From assembly GCF_014898095.1 (NCBI RefSeq), contig NZ_CP062946.1, positions 1,426,001-1,490,000 on the forward strand: a stretch of DNA of 64,000 nt, written 5' to 3'. The notes under the pieces were generated by a model that worked only from the letters and a program-made list of their open reading frames with translations, made no database searches and was not told the DNA's origin. A program made the translations under genes and the position numbers. Below, piece after piece: positions 1 through 9,078 of the stretch. Origin of the DNA: Thalassotalea sp. LPB0316. Lineage in GTDB: Bacteria > Pseudomonadota > Gammaproteobacteria > Enterobacterales > Alteromonadaceae. Each line of letters begins with the position of its first letter. Position 1 is the first letter of the stretch.

Positions 1-640
1 TAAAACCGATGGTGATGCTCGTGGTGGTGCTGCGTTATCGATTCGCCACATTACCGGAAAGCCCATTAAATTTATGGGTGTCGGTGAAAAAATCGAAGCG
101 TTAGAGCCATTTCATCCAGATCGTATTGCCTCACGTATTTTGGGGATGGGCGATGTGTTATCGCTTATCGAAGAAGTTGAGCAGAAGGTTGATAAAGAAA
201 AAGCACAAAAGCTGGCTAAGAAAGTTAAGTCGGGTAAAGGTTTTGATTTAGAAGATTTTCGCGAACAACTTGTCCAAATGAAAAGTATGGGTGGCATGAT
301 GGGCCTGATGGATAAACTGCCGGGTATGGGCAATTTATCCGATCAAGTCAAAGGTCAAATGGATGATAAGGTAACCATTCGTATGGAAGCTATTATTAAT
401 TCGATGACACCAGCTGAGCGCGCTCGTCCAGAAATAATCAAAGGCTCGCGCAAACGCCGCATTGCTGCTGGTTCAGGTACGCAAATCCAAGACGTAAATA
501 AGCTGTTAAAGCAATTTACTCAAATGCAGAAAATGATGAAAAAAATGTCTGGTAAGGGCGGTCTACAGAAGATGATGCGCGGTATGAAAGGTATGATGCC
601 ACCAGGTATGGGTGGCGGTGGCGGCATGTTTGGCCGTTAA
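1..640 (+). CDS. ffh: Signal recognition particle protein Ffh (3' part)
   Basis: GTPase subunit of the bacterial signal recognition particle; with 4.5S RNA it directs nascent membrane proteins to FtsY at the inner membrane. The gene enters the window already open (reading frame from base 2), so the N-domain and most of the G-domain lie upstream. Visible are the end of the G-domain (TDGDARGGA, then GKPIKFMGVGEK) and the complete Met-rich M-domain with several MGGMM/KLPGMG/MMKKM clusters that form the signal-peptide groove. The SRKRRIAAGSG and QDVNKLLKQF segment is the RNA-binding helix-turn-helix region. The C-terminus ends in a Gly/Met tail, normal for the family. Identity is certain; only the start is missing. 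Confidence 0.97.
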   Translation, partial: KTDGDARGGAALSIRHITGKPIKFMGVGEKIEALEPFHPDRIASRILGMGDVLSLIEEVEQKVDKEKAQKLAKKVKSGKGFDLEDFREQLVQMKSMGGMMGLMDKLPGMGNLSDQVKGQMDDKVTIRMEAIINSMTPAERARPEIIKGSRKRRIAAGSGTQIQDVNKLLKQFTQMQKMMKKMSGKGGLQKMMRGMKGMMPPGMGGGGGMFGR

Positions 641-661
641 CCTAATTAAGCAACTTTAATG

Positions 662-689
662 AAAGCCAGTGTTTTACACTGGCTTTTTT
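662..689 (+). terminator. Rho-independent terminator of ffh
   Basis: A 10-bp stem (662-671 with 677-686, AAAGCCAGTG against CACTGGCTTT) is followed by a T run to 689. It lies 21 bases after the ffh stop codon. Confidence 0.85.
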
Positions 690-722
690 GTGTCTGCATT
701 TTAGCATTGTGCTAGAAGTAAT

Positions 723-755
723 AAAAAAGCCCCGTACCTATTAAGGTACAGGGCT
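723..755 (-). terminator. Rho-independent terminator of the subtilase gene
   Basis: On the minus strand a 12-bp stem with one mismatch (728-739 with 744-755) and a four-base loop is followed by a T run (complement of 723-728). It lies 29 bases beyond the subtilase stop codon, back to back with the ffh terminator. Confidence 0.85.
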
Positions 756-783
756 AATCAAAAAACGTTTAGCTTTAACTATG

Positions 784-3700
784 CTAGCGCTTTAAGTTGC
801 CAAAACGAGCTGTTCTTCGTGTGACAAGAGCTAACAACAAAAGTGTAAAGTAAGCTAAGCTACCGCCACCACTTGACGGTGGGGTTGGTGCTGGCGTTTC
901 TGGCTTAGGTGTTTCTGGTACCGGTGCTGCGCTAACATCTACCGTAAAGCTAACACTTGTATCGTTTGTGCCGTCGCTTGCCGTTACCGTCACGTTATAG
1001 TTACCAACTTGCGTTAACGTGCCAGAAATCACTTCATCAGTCACTGATAGGCCTTCAATGCCCGACACTGTGTAGGTCAAGTTATCGTTTTCTGGATCGC
1101 TGAATACCCCTGAGATATCAACACTCAATTGAGCTGAGCCGCTACTAGAGAGTTGAACGTCAACATCAGCAATGCTACCGATGACTTCTGGTGCTAAGTT
1201 GATTGCTTCATTCTCGTAACTGGTAAGTTCAATAAGTGTGCTTCCTATGTCAGTTGTTGAGCCAGCTGCTGAGCCAATTTCTAACAAGCCATAGTATTTC
1301 TCATTAGCTTCAAGTGCGTTAACGTTCTCTGCCTGTGTCACATAGCCATTTATCGTTAAGGTAAGATCAAATACTTGATTTGTCTCAATGTTTTCTGGCG
1401 TTTCAATATCGAATGATGACACTGATAAGTTATTGATTTTGGTTACCTCCAAAGTCACATCATCAGGTTCGCCAGCTACCGAGCCCTCAAAGTTGTGCGC
1501 GGCTATCCAATATTGTCCTGAAACAGGGTTTTCAATCATACACTCTTCATTTGAGTCAACATTACCAGAGACACAGACCAAAAAGTAATTAAACTCGAGC
1601 TTGTTCGGTATGCCGTCTCTATTCTCATCGATACCAATAAATAGGTCCATATCAGGTGCTGTCGTATCAGTGAGTTTGACAATCAAACGTTTAGTCCCTT
1701 GTTCAACTTCGGTATCGATAACAAATAGGTTGTCAAGATTAGCTAAAGGATCGCTTTGTTCACTGTCATTAATTGCACCTCGAGCGCTACCTGTATAGTT
1801 ATTCGCTTTGAATAAACCATAACCCGTGGTTTGAATTTCAGTGATCCCAGAGGTGAAGACATCCTCAATGACAACTTGATTGTTAACGTTATTTATTTCT
1901 TGAGTAACTTTATCCGCTATAAATCCAGCCTTGAAGTTAACTAGTGCTTGTAAATGACTATTGCTGATAGTGCTGTTGTCAGACGTTAAATTGATATAAC
2001 CGTGTCCCCATGTGCCGATAGAGTTGGTACTTGTTGCTTCAGCAGTAATCGTCAGGGTTTGGCTTTCACCCGCTTTTAAGGTAAATGTTTGTGGTGATAC
2101 CGATAAGCTAAAGCCGTCGTTTAATAGTTCAACACTTGACGTCCAAGTCGCATCTTTCGTTGCCGTTACTGTGCGCGTCCACGAACACGTTGCAACACAT
2201 TGGTCGTTAACCATAGATGTACTGTTTAACTCACTTGGCTCTCCACCTCTAAAGGGATCTGCTGCCATATAGTCGTCTTTGGTTATATCGAGTAATAAGC
2301 CTGCTTTAATTGCTTGGTGAATACGAATACTGCCTGCACCTTGATCGAAGAAATCTGAACGCTCTCTTACACCATCGAAATCGTCATCTTTCTCTGTATA
2401 TTGATGTGCCGTTGACATAATTGCCGATTGAACTTGTGCAGGCGTCCAATCTGGGTGAACTGAGTGGATTAGCGCTAAAGCACCGGCAACGTGAGGAGAT
2501 GACATTGAAGTACCGCTTAGCGTTGCATACGGAACAGACTCTTTGTTTAGGGTAAATGGAAAGTCTTCAGCCATAGCAGCGTATATCTCAACACCTGGTC
2601 CAGCAATATCTGGAGAGAAGATGTTGGCGAACGGGGTATTAGGGCCACGTGAAGTAAAAGATCCTGCAACATCGCCTAGACTCGAATCTTTTACAATCGT
2701 TGAGGCTGGAATTGTTGCCATGTGGTCACTACCTGAAGATAACCAGTCGACGAGCGTTTCGCCGTCCTCAGCGTTGATATGGATAGCAGGTAATAAGTGT
2801 GTGTCTGCATTTAATGTGCTGGAGCCATCGGCAAGGTTAATCAAGATCAAACCACCAGCGCCACCGGCTTGAACATTTAAACCTTTGCGAACGCGAGCAA
2901 TCGTGCCACGCTCACAAACGACAATTTCACCACTAAAGGTGTTTTCGGCAAACGGTGTCATACATTGGGCATCGCCATAGTCACTGGCAAGTACTACTTT
3001 TCCTGTATAGGCAGATGTTGCACCCTTGCCAGTAATGGGGGCCGGCGTTGTCTCTCCGCCACTAAAGCCATCCAATACTTTATCAGTAAAAGATTGATCA
3101 TGAGTATAGGCTGCTACTGTAGTTACCCAAGGAGCATTACCTGGAGAGCCAATTGTTGATGCTTCAGGCCCAGAGTTGCCCGCTGAAATGGCAACGTGAA
3201 TACCTGCAGCACGTGCGTTTAAGAAGGCTATCGCGTCAATAGACTCCCAAGGGTCAATGGGTGATCCGCCAACCGAGTAATTAATAACATTAACACCGTT
3301 TTCAATCGCGTGTTCTATGGCTTTTACGGTTAATTCAGGAAAACATCCATCATCATTACATACTTGGTAACTGACGATATTTGCATGAGGAGCAACACCA
3401 CTGATTGACTCAAGAACGAAATCGGTTTTGCCAGCGATTTCCCCTTCATCATCTTCAACTGACATATAATAGCTGACATCATTTAAAATGTTACCTGCGG
3501 CGGTGGAAGCAACATGCGTACCGTGACCATTAAAATCGTAGCCCACTTTCAATTTATCTTCGATATCGTCTATTCTGTTGTTGACTATATTAGGGTAGCT
3601 ATCCAATATTTCAGGGTAACTGACAATACCAATAAGCTTGTCGTTACAATATTTTGCATAGGTTTGACAATCGCCTAAATAAACACCATCACCCAGGGGG

Positions 3701-4368
3701 TTAGTGTGGTTGTAGCCATCGCCGCCAACATCAGCAAAAGAAGGGTGAGCTGCATTAATACCGGTATCGATAATACCCACGATAACACCTTCGCCTTTAG
3801 TACCTAAATACTCACCAACACCCGTCCAAACACTTTTAGCGCCAATAAATTCTGGCCCAGAAGCTGTGTGTAAGTTATGCATGCCGACTTTGCGCACAGC
3901 GCGAACTTCTTGTTGCTTCATCAGTAGCGCTGCTTCTGATTCTGTTAATTCAACAGCAACAGCGTTTAGTACCGTTTGATAGTCGTGTATCGGCGCGAAT
4001 TTTCGCCCGAGCACTTGCTGGGCTTTAACGGCAAACGCTTGTTGTTTACTTTTTAAATAAGATTTATAGCGAATACTCGAAGACGATTTTACGTTAAGAA
4101 TGCCTTTATCGGTCGCATTGGTTTTATTAACCGCTAAACTCGTTGCTGGGTAACCAGCTATGTCGCCTTGGTATTCAGCAACTGCACTGTCGTTGAACTG
4201 AACAAAATAAAGCGAGTCTCGGCGCTCTTTATGGCTGCGAACTTGCTTAATTTTTTCTTGTGTAGGGTTTATTTGATGTGTTGCTTGGGCATCATCTGAA
4301 GCAGAGCTTGCATCGAGAGATAGCGCACCAGCAGCTATTGCTGCAATATAAGAAAATTTAAAATTCAT
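784..4368 (-). CDS. Secreted S8 subtilase with PA insert and GlyGly-CTERM tail
   Basis: Large extracellular serine protease of about 1194 residues. The ATG at 4368 is preferred over one 18 codons upstream because it starts directly at a signal peptide (MNFKFSYIAAIAAGALSL) and follows GGCGAGA. Order of domains: signal peptide; I9-like propeptide (to about residue 165); S8 catalytic domain with Asp in GIIDTGI (near 198), His in GHGTHVAS (near 280) and Ser in SGTSMSSPHVAG (near 619); a PA-type insert between His and Ser; a beta-sandwich region; a late Ig/cadherin-like domain (SVSFTVDVSA end); and a Pro-rich linker. The C-terminus, SSGGGSLAYFTLLLLALVTRR, is a GlyGly-CTERM sorting signal: Gly/Ser motif, one hydrophobic helix, basic residues. 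Such proteins are known type II secretion substrates processed by rhombosortase. The role is probably extracellular nutrient degradation (inference). Confidence 0.93.
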   Translation of the reverse strand: MNFKFSYIAAIAAGALSLDASSASDDAQATHQINPTQEKIKQVRSHKERRDSLYFVQFNDSAVAEYQGDIAGYPATSLAVNKTNATDKGILNVKSSSSIRYKSYLKSKQQAFAVKAQQVLGRKFAPIHDYQTVLNAVAVELTESEAALLMKQQEVRAVRKVGMHNLHTASGPEFIGAKSVWTGVGEYLGTKGEGVIVGIIDTGINAAHPSFADVGGDGYNHTNPLGDGVYLGDCQTYAKYCNDKLIGIVSYPEILDSYPNIVNNRIDDIEDKLKVGYDFNGHGTHVASTAAGNILNDVSYYMSVEDDEGEIAGKTDFVLESISGVAPHANIVSYQVCNDDGCFPELTVKAIEHAIENGVNVINYSVGGSPIDPWESIDAIAFLNARAAGIHVAISAGNSGPEASTIGSPGNAPWVTTVAAYTHDQSFTDKVLDGFSGGETTPAPITGKGATSAYTGKVVLASDYGDAQCMTPFAENTFSGEIVVCERGTIARVRKGLNVQAGGAGGLILINLADGSSTLNADTHLLPAIHINAEDGETLVDWLSSGSDHMATIPASTIVKDSSLGDVAGSFTSRGPNTPFANIFSPDIAGPGVEIYAAMAEDFPFTLNKESVPYATLSGTSMSSPHVAGALALIHSVHPDWTPAQVQSAIMSTAHQYTEKDDDFDGVRERSDFFDQGAGSIRIHQAIKAGLLLDITKDDYMAADPFRGGEPSELNSTSMVNDQCVATCSWTRTVTATKDATWTSSVELLNDGFSLSVSPQTFTLKAGESQTLTITAEATSTNSIGTWGHGYINLTSDNSTISNSHLQALVNFKAGFIADKVTQEINNVNNQVVIEDVFTSGITEIQTTGYGLFKANNYTGSARGAINDSEQSDPLANLDNLFVIDTEVEQGTKRLIVKLTDTTAPDMDLFIGIDENRDGIPNKLEFNYFLVCVSGNVDSNEECMIENPVSGQYWIAAHNFEGSVAGEPDDVTLEVTKINNLSVSSFDIETPENIETNQVFDLTLTINGYVTQAENVNALEANEKYYGLLEIGSAAGSTTDIGSTLIELTSYENEAINLAPEVIGSIADVDVQLSSSGSAQLSVDISGVFSDPENDNLTYTVSGIEGLSVTDEVISGTLTQVGNYNVTVTASDGTNDTSVSFTVDVSAAPVPETPKPETPAPTPPSSGGGSLAYFTLLLLALVTRRTARFGNLKR

Positions 4369-5203
4369 TATAAAATCTCGCCTATTAATAAATCGAGCAT
4401 TCACATGCTCTGCTTGACACATTTATTATTATTTTTGACGACGGAAGTCACTCAGCTTGCAAGGCGAGGTCATTATCTGCACTTGCAAATGCTACTGTAA
4501 TCTTTACTTGCTAGCTATTAGCCAACGAAAAAACTCAGTAGACACCTTGTTAACATCACTGGTTTTGGTAACCGTTTTTACTCGTTACCACCTCAGCTAC
4601 CGTGCCTGAAACAGTTATATCGTTACTGCTGACATTGTTTCGGCCAGGAGTACTTACAATGTAAGTTTACGGGTGTCAGTCACTCTTAACTAATGCCTAA
4701 CTAAAGTCAATGACATGGCCTGAGTACGCGAAAAAAACAGTGTTTATTTTATCGATAAAAGGTGGTTTTTTTATCGCCAATAGCGTTTTGCGGTTTTTGC
4801 CCATTACACCGCTATATGTCAGATGAATTAAGGGGTGTAGAAAAGTGTAGGTTTGTTAGTTGTGAAAAATGTAAAGATTTCAGGAAAATCTTTACATATC
4901 ATTAACTTGGGATTTTGTCAACATTGTTTTACGGCACTTGATTTAGCGAGGTAAGTAGTAGATTTTGATGGAAACTTATTGATTTAGCAGGCTAAAATTT
5001 ATCGGTTTGACTGGTTTGAATATAGGCTTTCGCCGTGTTTTAGCTCTTTTGCTTGATATCTCTGGCTGTTTTCGACGTTAATTCGATAACAAATACGTTG
5101 TTTAGATAAACCAAACGACAATTGCATTATTCGATTATCGCCAAAACAGCCTTACCCTTGACGTATTAAAAGCCAATAGTAGCCGCAACAATCAAGCAAT
5201 TTC
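4369..5203. other. Gene-free stretch with clustered hairpins upstream of the subtilase
   Basis: No convincing ORF on either strand. The part nearest the subtilase (4560-4690) is rich in self-complementary segments: GGTAAC/GTTACC (4567-4572 with 4584-4589), CTGACA/TGTCAG (4629-4634 with 4674-4679), and nested within the latter ACTTAC/GTAAGT (4652-4657 with 4661-4666). If transcribed with the protease gene this would be a structured 5' leader of some 300 bases. I could not match it to a known riboswitch. The rest (4740-5203) is AT-rich with nothing I recognise. Confidence 0.35.
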
Positions 5204-5713
5204 CTACATCGATTCTTTCAGGTATTGAAATAATGCCTTGAATTGTTTGCCTGGCTTTTCCGCTTTGTGCTCTTTAGCGGCTTGTCGTACTAGTTGTCTA
5301 AGTTTTTGGCGTTCAAGGCTAGGGTGTTCGGCGAGTAGCGCTTCAATATCATCGTTGTTACCCATGATGAGTTGGTCGCGAGTTTGTTCTAGCTTTGAAA
5401 ACTCGAGATTCTCTTGTTGGTGTTTATTAGCAAAAAAATCTAATTTAGCGTTAATCGCATCAAGATCGGCTTCTCGTAACAACTTACCAAGGTATTGCAT
5501 ATGACGTTTAAACGCTTCGTGCTTATTTTGAATTTTGTCGGCCAATAGAAATGCTTCTTGAACATCTTCGTCAACAGGTAATTCACTGCGCTGTTTTTTC
5601 GGTAAAGCTGTTAAGCGTCGGCCTAGATCTTGTAAGGCAAGCTTCTCTTTCTTTATTTCAGTTTTGCTTTTGTAGTCTTCGTCGAAGAACTCTTCATCGT
5701 GCTGTGTGGTCAT
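5204..5713 (-). CDS. darP: Ribosome-associated protein DarP/YjgA
   Basis: DUF615 family protein (YjgA, renamed DarP in E. coli), which acts during late assembly of the 50S ribosomal subunit. The ATG at 5713 gives about 169 residues starting MTTQHDEEFFDEDYKSKTEIKKE, which matches the acidic N-terminus and the SKSEIKR segment of the E. coli protein. A longer open frame up to 5866 adds an unrelated hydrophobic stretch and would overlap pmbA, so it is rejected. Helical, charged protein with the family ending KQFKALFQYLKE. It is divergent from pmbA, the same arrangement as in many Gammaproteobacteria. Confidence 0.9.
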   Translation of the reverse strand: MTTQHDEEFFDEDYKSKTEIKKEKLALQDLGRRLTALPKKQRSELPVDEDVQEAFLLADKIQNKHEAFKRHMQYLGKLLREADLDAINAKLDFFANKHQQENLEFSKLEQTRDQLIMGNNDDIEALLAEHPSLERQKLRQLVRQAAKEHKAEKPGKQFKALFQYLKESM

Positions 5714-5855
5714 ATGCTTAAATCTAATGCCTAAGTTGAATGGGGCGATTATACAACAAAACACAAGCAACACCATCAGGCATAGCCCTTGCTGACTATT
5801 ATTCTGAGCTCGATTGGTATTATAATGCGCTATCGATGGTTTAATTTGAGTTATT

Positions 5856-7199
5856 ATGAGCGACAAGGTAGATATTGACCAACAAATAGATGAAGTAAAG
5901 CAGCGGGTAGCTAAAGTATTAGAGCTTGCAAAATCTTTAGGGACAGACGGTGCAGAAGTTGCATTGAGTCGCCAACAAGGATTGAGTGTTGGTACGCGTT
6001 TAGGTGAAGTTGAGAACGTTGAGTTTACGAACGACGGCGCGCTGGGGATTACCGTCTATAAAAATGGTTGCAAGGGCAGTGCATCAACCGCAGACTTATC
6101 CGATCAAGCCTTAAAGAAAACGGTTGAAGCGGCCGTTAATATTGCCAAATATACCTCTGAAGATAGCTGCTCAGGCTTAGCTGATGCCGATCGCTTAGCA
6201 TATCAGCCTAAATCACTCGATTTATATCATCCTAAAGCATTAACAACAGATGATGCTATTGAGCTTGCCTTGGCCTGTGAAAACTACGCACTGGCTTATG
6301 ACGATCGTTTAACCAATTCTGATGGCGCTACTTTTGCCAGTTTTGAAGGCTTTAAGGTTTACGGTAACAGCCATGGGCAACTCGTAGGATTTCCAAGTAC
6401 ACGCCATAGTTTGAGTTGTGTCATGATCGCAAGTGATGGCGAAGATATGCAACGCGATTACGCCTACACCGTTAATCGCAACTTTGATTTACTTGATAAG
6501 GCAAAATATGTTGGTGAAAAAGCGGCGACCGAAACTTTATCACGCCTGGGTAGTCAAAAACTGAGCACGTGTAAAACGCCAGTTATGTTTAGAGCGGATA
6601 TTGCCAATACCATTTGGGGGCACTTTATTGCCGCGATCAGTGGCGGTAATTTATATCGTAAATCTTCTTTTTTACTCGATGCCCTCGGCCAACAAATCTT
6701 CCCTGAATTCTTAACCATTGAAGAGCGTCCTCACATTCACGGTGCGCTAGCTAGCAACGCATTTGATAGTGAAGGGGTCGCTACCCAAGATCGCGATATT
6801 ATCAAAGCGGGCACTTTAGAGACTTTTTTATTAACGAGCTATTCTGCGCGTAAATTAGGTATGGAAACAACCGGTCATGCTGGTGGTATTCACAACTGGC
6901 TCGTATCAAGCCAAGGTGGCGATTTTGAAGCCATGTTAAACAAGCTTGGCACGGGGTTGTTAGTCACTGAATTGATGGGCCAAGGCGTAAACGTAGTCAA
7001 TGGTGATTACTCTCGAGGAGCTGCAGGTTTTTGGGTAGAAAACGGTAAAATTGTCTACCCAGTTGCCGAGATTACGATAGCTGGTAACCTTCAGCAGATG
7101 TTCAAAGGGATAGTCGCCGTAGGCTCTGATATTGACCTCAAGGGAAGTATTAGAACTGGCTCTATCATCATCGATGAAATGCAAGTGGCAGGCAACTAA
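5856..7199 (+). CDS. pmbA: Metalloprotease subunit PmbA/TldE
   Basis: PmbA (TldE) forms a heterodimeric zinc protease with TldD that trims peptides such as microcin B17 precursor and degrades the CcdA antitoxin in E. coli. The 447-residue product has normal length. Family segments are seen throughout: the N-terminal VALSRQQGLSVGTRLGEVE, the central FRADIANTIWGHFIAAISGGN, and the C-terminal GDYSRGAAGFWVENGKIVYP and IAGNLQQMF blocks. TldE subunits lack the metal-binding HExxxH motif of TldD, and none is seen here. tldD is not in this window. The start is the ATG 142 bases from the divergent darP start. Confidence 0.96.
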   Translation: MSDKVDIDQQIDEVKQRVAKVLELAKSLGTDGAEVALSRQQGLSVGTRLGEVENVEFTNDGALGITVYKNGCKGSASTADLSDQALKKTVEAAVNIAKYTSEDSCSGLADADRLAYQPKSLDLYHPKALTTDDAIELALACENYALAYDDRLTNSDGATFASFEGFKVYGNSHGQLVGFPSTRHSLSCVMIASDGEDMQRDYAYTVNRNFDLLDKAKYVGEKAATETLSRLGSQKLSTCKTPVMFRADIANTIWGHFIAAISGGNLYRKSSFLLDALGQQIFPEFLTIEERPHIHGALASNAFDSEGVATQDRDIIKAGTLETFLLTSYSARKLGMETTGHAGGIHNWLVSSQGGDFEAMLNKLGTGLLVTELMGQGVNVVNGDYSRGAAGFWVENGKIVYPVAEITIAGNLQQMFKGIVAVGSDIDLKGSIRTGSIIIDEMQVAGN

Positions 7200-7218
7200 T
7201 ACAAGCTAGTTAATCGAT

Positions 7219-7250
7219 ACAAGAGCAATCATCGTGATGATTGCTCTTGT
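7219..7250. terminator. Hairpin between convergent pmbA and mgtE
   Basis: A perfect 14-bp inverted repeat (7219-7232 with 7237-7250) lies between the two convergent stop codons. T runs on either side are poor, so it is probably a bidirectional transcription barrier. Confidence 0.65.
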
Positions 7251-7259
7251 GCTGTTATG

Positions 7260-8618
7260 TTAACTTAATAACCAAGTTGCCGTACCTAAGAAGGCAAAAA
7301 TACCAACGATATCTGTGATTGTAGTGACCAGTACCGTGCCGGCAAGCGCTGGGTCGACTTTTAGCTTATTCAATATAAACGGCACCATAACACCAGCGAT
7401 ATTGGCGGCTGTTAGATTGACCATCATGGCAAAAGCTATGATACCGCCTAAAGTGATATCTTGTTTCCATACCATAACAACACCCGCGATGGCTGCGGAC
7501 CAAATTAAACCATTTAAAAAACCTACAGCAAGTTCCTTTTTTAATAGGGAACGCCAGTTACTGTCACCCACGTGACCTAAAGCAATACCGCGAACAACCA
7601 GGGTTAGCGTTTGATTACCAGCCACACCACCCATGCTTGGTACCAGCGTATTAAGGATAGCGAGAATAGCGAGTTCACTTAATATCCCTTCAAACCTTGC
7701 ACTCACTGATACGGCCGTCAGAGCAGCAATCAGGTTGATGGCAAGCCACACTGAGCGTTGGCGAGTACTTCTTACCACGGGCGCAAAGGTATCGGCCTCA
7801 TCGTCTAAACCGGCCATACTCATCATAGAGTGTTCGGCATCTTCACGAATAATGTCAATAACATCATCAATGGTAATACGGCCAAGTAACCTGCCATCTT
7901 CATCGATCACAGGTGCTGAAAACCAGTCATACTTTTCAAACAGCTGAGCGACTTCTCGTTCAGGCATATCGGCTTTAACCGCGGTAATGTCGTCATCGAT
8001 AAGTGTCGAAATGATCATTTCCGGTCTAGCGGTTACTATCGTAGAAAGTGACACTGAGCCGATAAATTTATCATTGCGATCAACGACATAAAATGAGTCT
8101 GTTGACTCTGGTAAATCCCCTTTAAGACGAAGGTAGCGCAGCACGACGTCAACGGTTACATCAGGACGTACCGTAATCGTATCGGTATTCATAATACCGC
8201 CTGCGGTGTCTTCTTCATAAGATAGGGCTTGCTCAACTCGAGCTCTATCTTGTGAGTCCATCGAATTGATGACTTTCTGGTAAACACTGTCTGGTAAGGT
8301 ACGCAATACTTCCGCGATATCATCGGTGTCCATGCCTTCGGCGACAGCAGCGACTTTCTCAGGGGCCATATTTTTCAATATGGTTTTACGAACTTCTTCG
8401 CTCAGCTCTTCTAGTACCTCACCATGGAGATCAGGATCGATTAATTGCCATAAAACCAAACGAGACTTTGACGTTGATGACTCCAATATCAAGGCAAGAT
8501 CATAGGCAGACATGCTATGAAATAAGTTACGGACGTAGACAAACATACCGCTATCGATGGCGGCATTAACTTGTTGGAGAATTGATTGATTGTTTTCTTG
8601 TTCGAGAATTTCCGGCAT
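7260..8618 (-). CDS. mgtE: Magnesium transporter MgtE
   Basis: Inner-membrane Mg2+ channel of 452 residues, the usual length. Order: cytoplasmic MgtE N superhelical domain (to about residue 130), a CBS pair (about 130-255, beginning at the TAGGIMNTD connection) that senses Mg2+, then five transmembrane helices (about 280-452) containing the pore-forming PSMGGVAGNQTLT segment. AAAGGTG precedes the ATG. In many Gammaproteobacteria mgtE sits downstream of ptsO as here (172-base gap). The family is gated closed by internal Mg2+; no leader-type Mg2+ sensor is obvious in the gap. Confidence 0.96.
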   Translation of the reverse strand: MPEILEQENNQSILQQVNAAIDSGMFVYVRNLFHSMSAYDLALILESSTSKSRLVLWQLIDPDLHGEVLEELSEEVRKTILKNMAPEKVAAVAEGMDTDDIAEVLRTLPDSVYQKVINSMDSQDRARVEQALSYEEDTAGGIMNTDTITVRPDVTVDVVLRYLRLKGDLPESTDSFYVVDRNDKFIGSVSLSTIVTARPEMIISTLIDDDITAVKADMPEREVAQLFEKYDWFSAPVIDEDGRLLGRITIDDVIDIIREDAEHSMMSMAGLDDEADTFAPVVRSTRQRSVWLAINLIAALTAVSVSARFEGILSELAILAILNTLVPSMGGVAGNQTLTLVVRGIALGHVGDSNWRSLLKKELAVGFLNGLIWSAAIAGVVMVWKQDITLGGIIAFAMMVNLTAANIAGVMVPFILNKLKVDPALAGTVLVTTITDIVGIFAFLGTATWLLS

Positions 8619-8790
8619 TGTGACACCTTTTGCCGTATCGCCTAGGGCGATGAAATTGGTATTAGCTCGTCATTACTTTGTGACAAACGTATTTTATATT
8701 TTTGCTAAGTCTAGCTCATAACTATAGGTTATTCAGCATATTAATTGTAATTTTATGCAATTGGTATCACGGCGAACGCTAGCGGTTTCA

Positions 8791-9060
8791 CTACTCATCT
8801 TCGTCAAATTTGTCTTCGATAAGTTGGCAGATCGCCTCTAACGCAGCTTGAGCTTGTGCTCCTTCGCTTTCTACGATCACCTCTTTACCTTGGGCACCGG
8901 CGAGTAACATTAAGCCCATAATTGAACTTGCATCAACGCGTTTATCGTCAATACAGACAAAAACGTTAGCATCAAATTGACTCGATAGTTTGGCTAACTT
9001 GGTCGCAGGACGCGCGTGGATCCCGAGTTTATTTACGATGGTTAGCTTTTTTGATGGCAT
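8791..9060 (-). CDS. ptsO: Nitrogen-PTS phosphocarrier NPr
   Basis: HPr-like phosphocarrier of the nitrogen phosphotransferase system, passing phosphate from PtsP to PtsN. The 89-residue protein has the HPr fold signature with active His in GIHARPA (near residue 16) and the regulatory-Ser region VDASSIMGLMLLAGAQG. It lacks anything beyond the single HPr domain. It follows rapZ by 18 bases and belongs to the rpoN-hpf-ptsN-rapZ-ptsO operon, linking nitrogen/carbon status to sigma-54 and envelope precursor metabolism. ptsP is not in the window. Confidence 0.95.
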   Translation of the reverse strand: MPSKKLTIVNKLGIHARPATKLAKLSSQFDANVFVCIDDKRVDASSIMGLMLLAGAQGKEVIVESEGAQAQAALEAICQLIEDKFDEDE

Positions 9061-9078
9061 TGAATAAACCTGAACGAA

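Noticed and set aside
4560..4690. c-di-GMP-I (GEMM) riboswitch in the protease leader
   Set aside because: Short strings resemble the aptamer, but the conserved CGCAAAGC block and the tetraloop/receptor arrangement are not there. Left as an unclassified structure.
5714..5866. Longer start for darP at 5866
   Set aside because: It would overlap the pmbA start and add a hydrophobic segment absent from the family; the ATG at 5713 matches the E. coli N-terminus.
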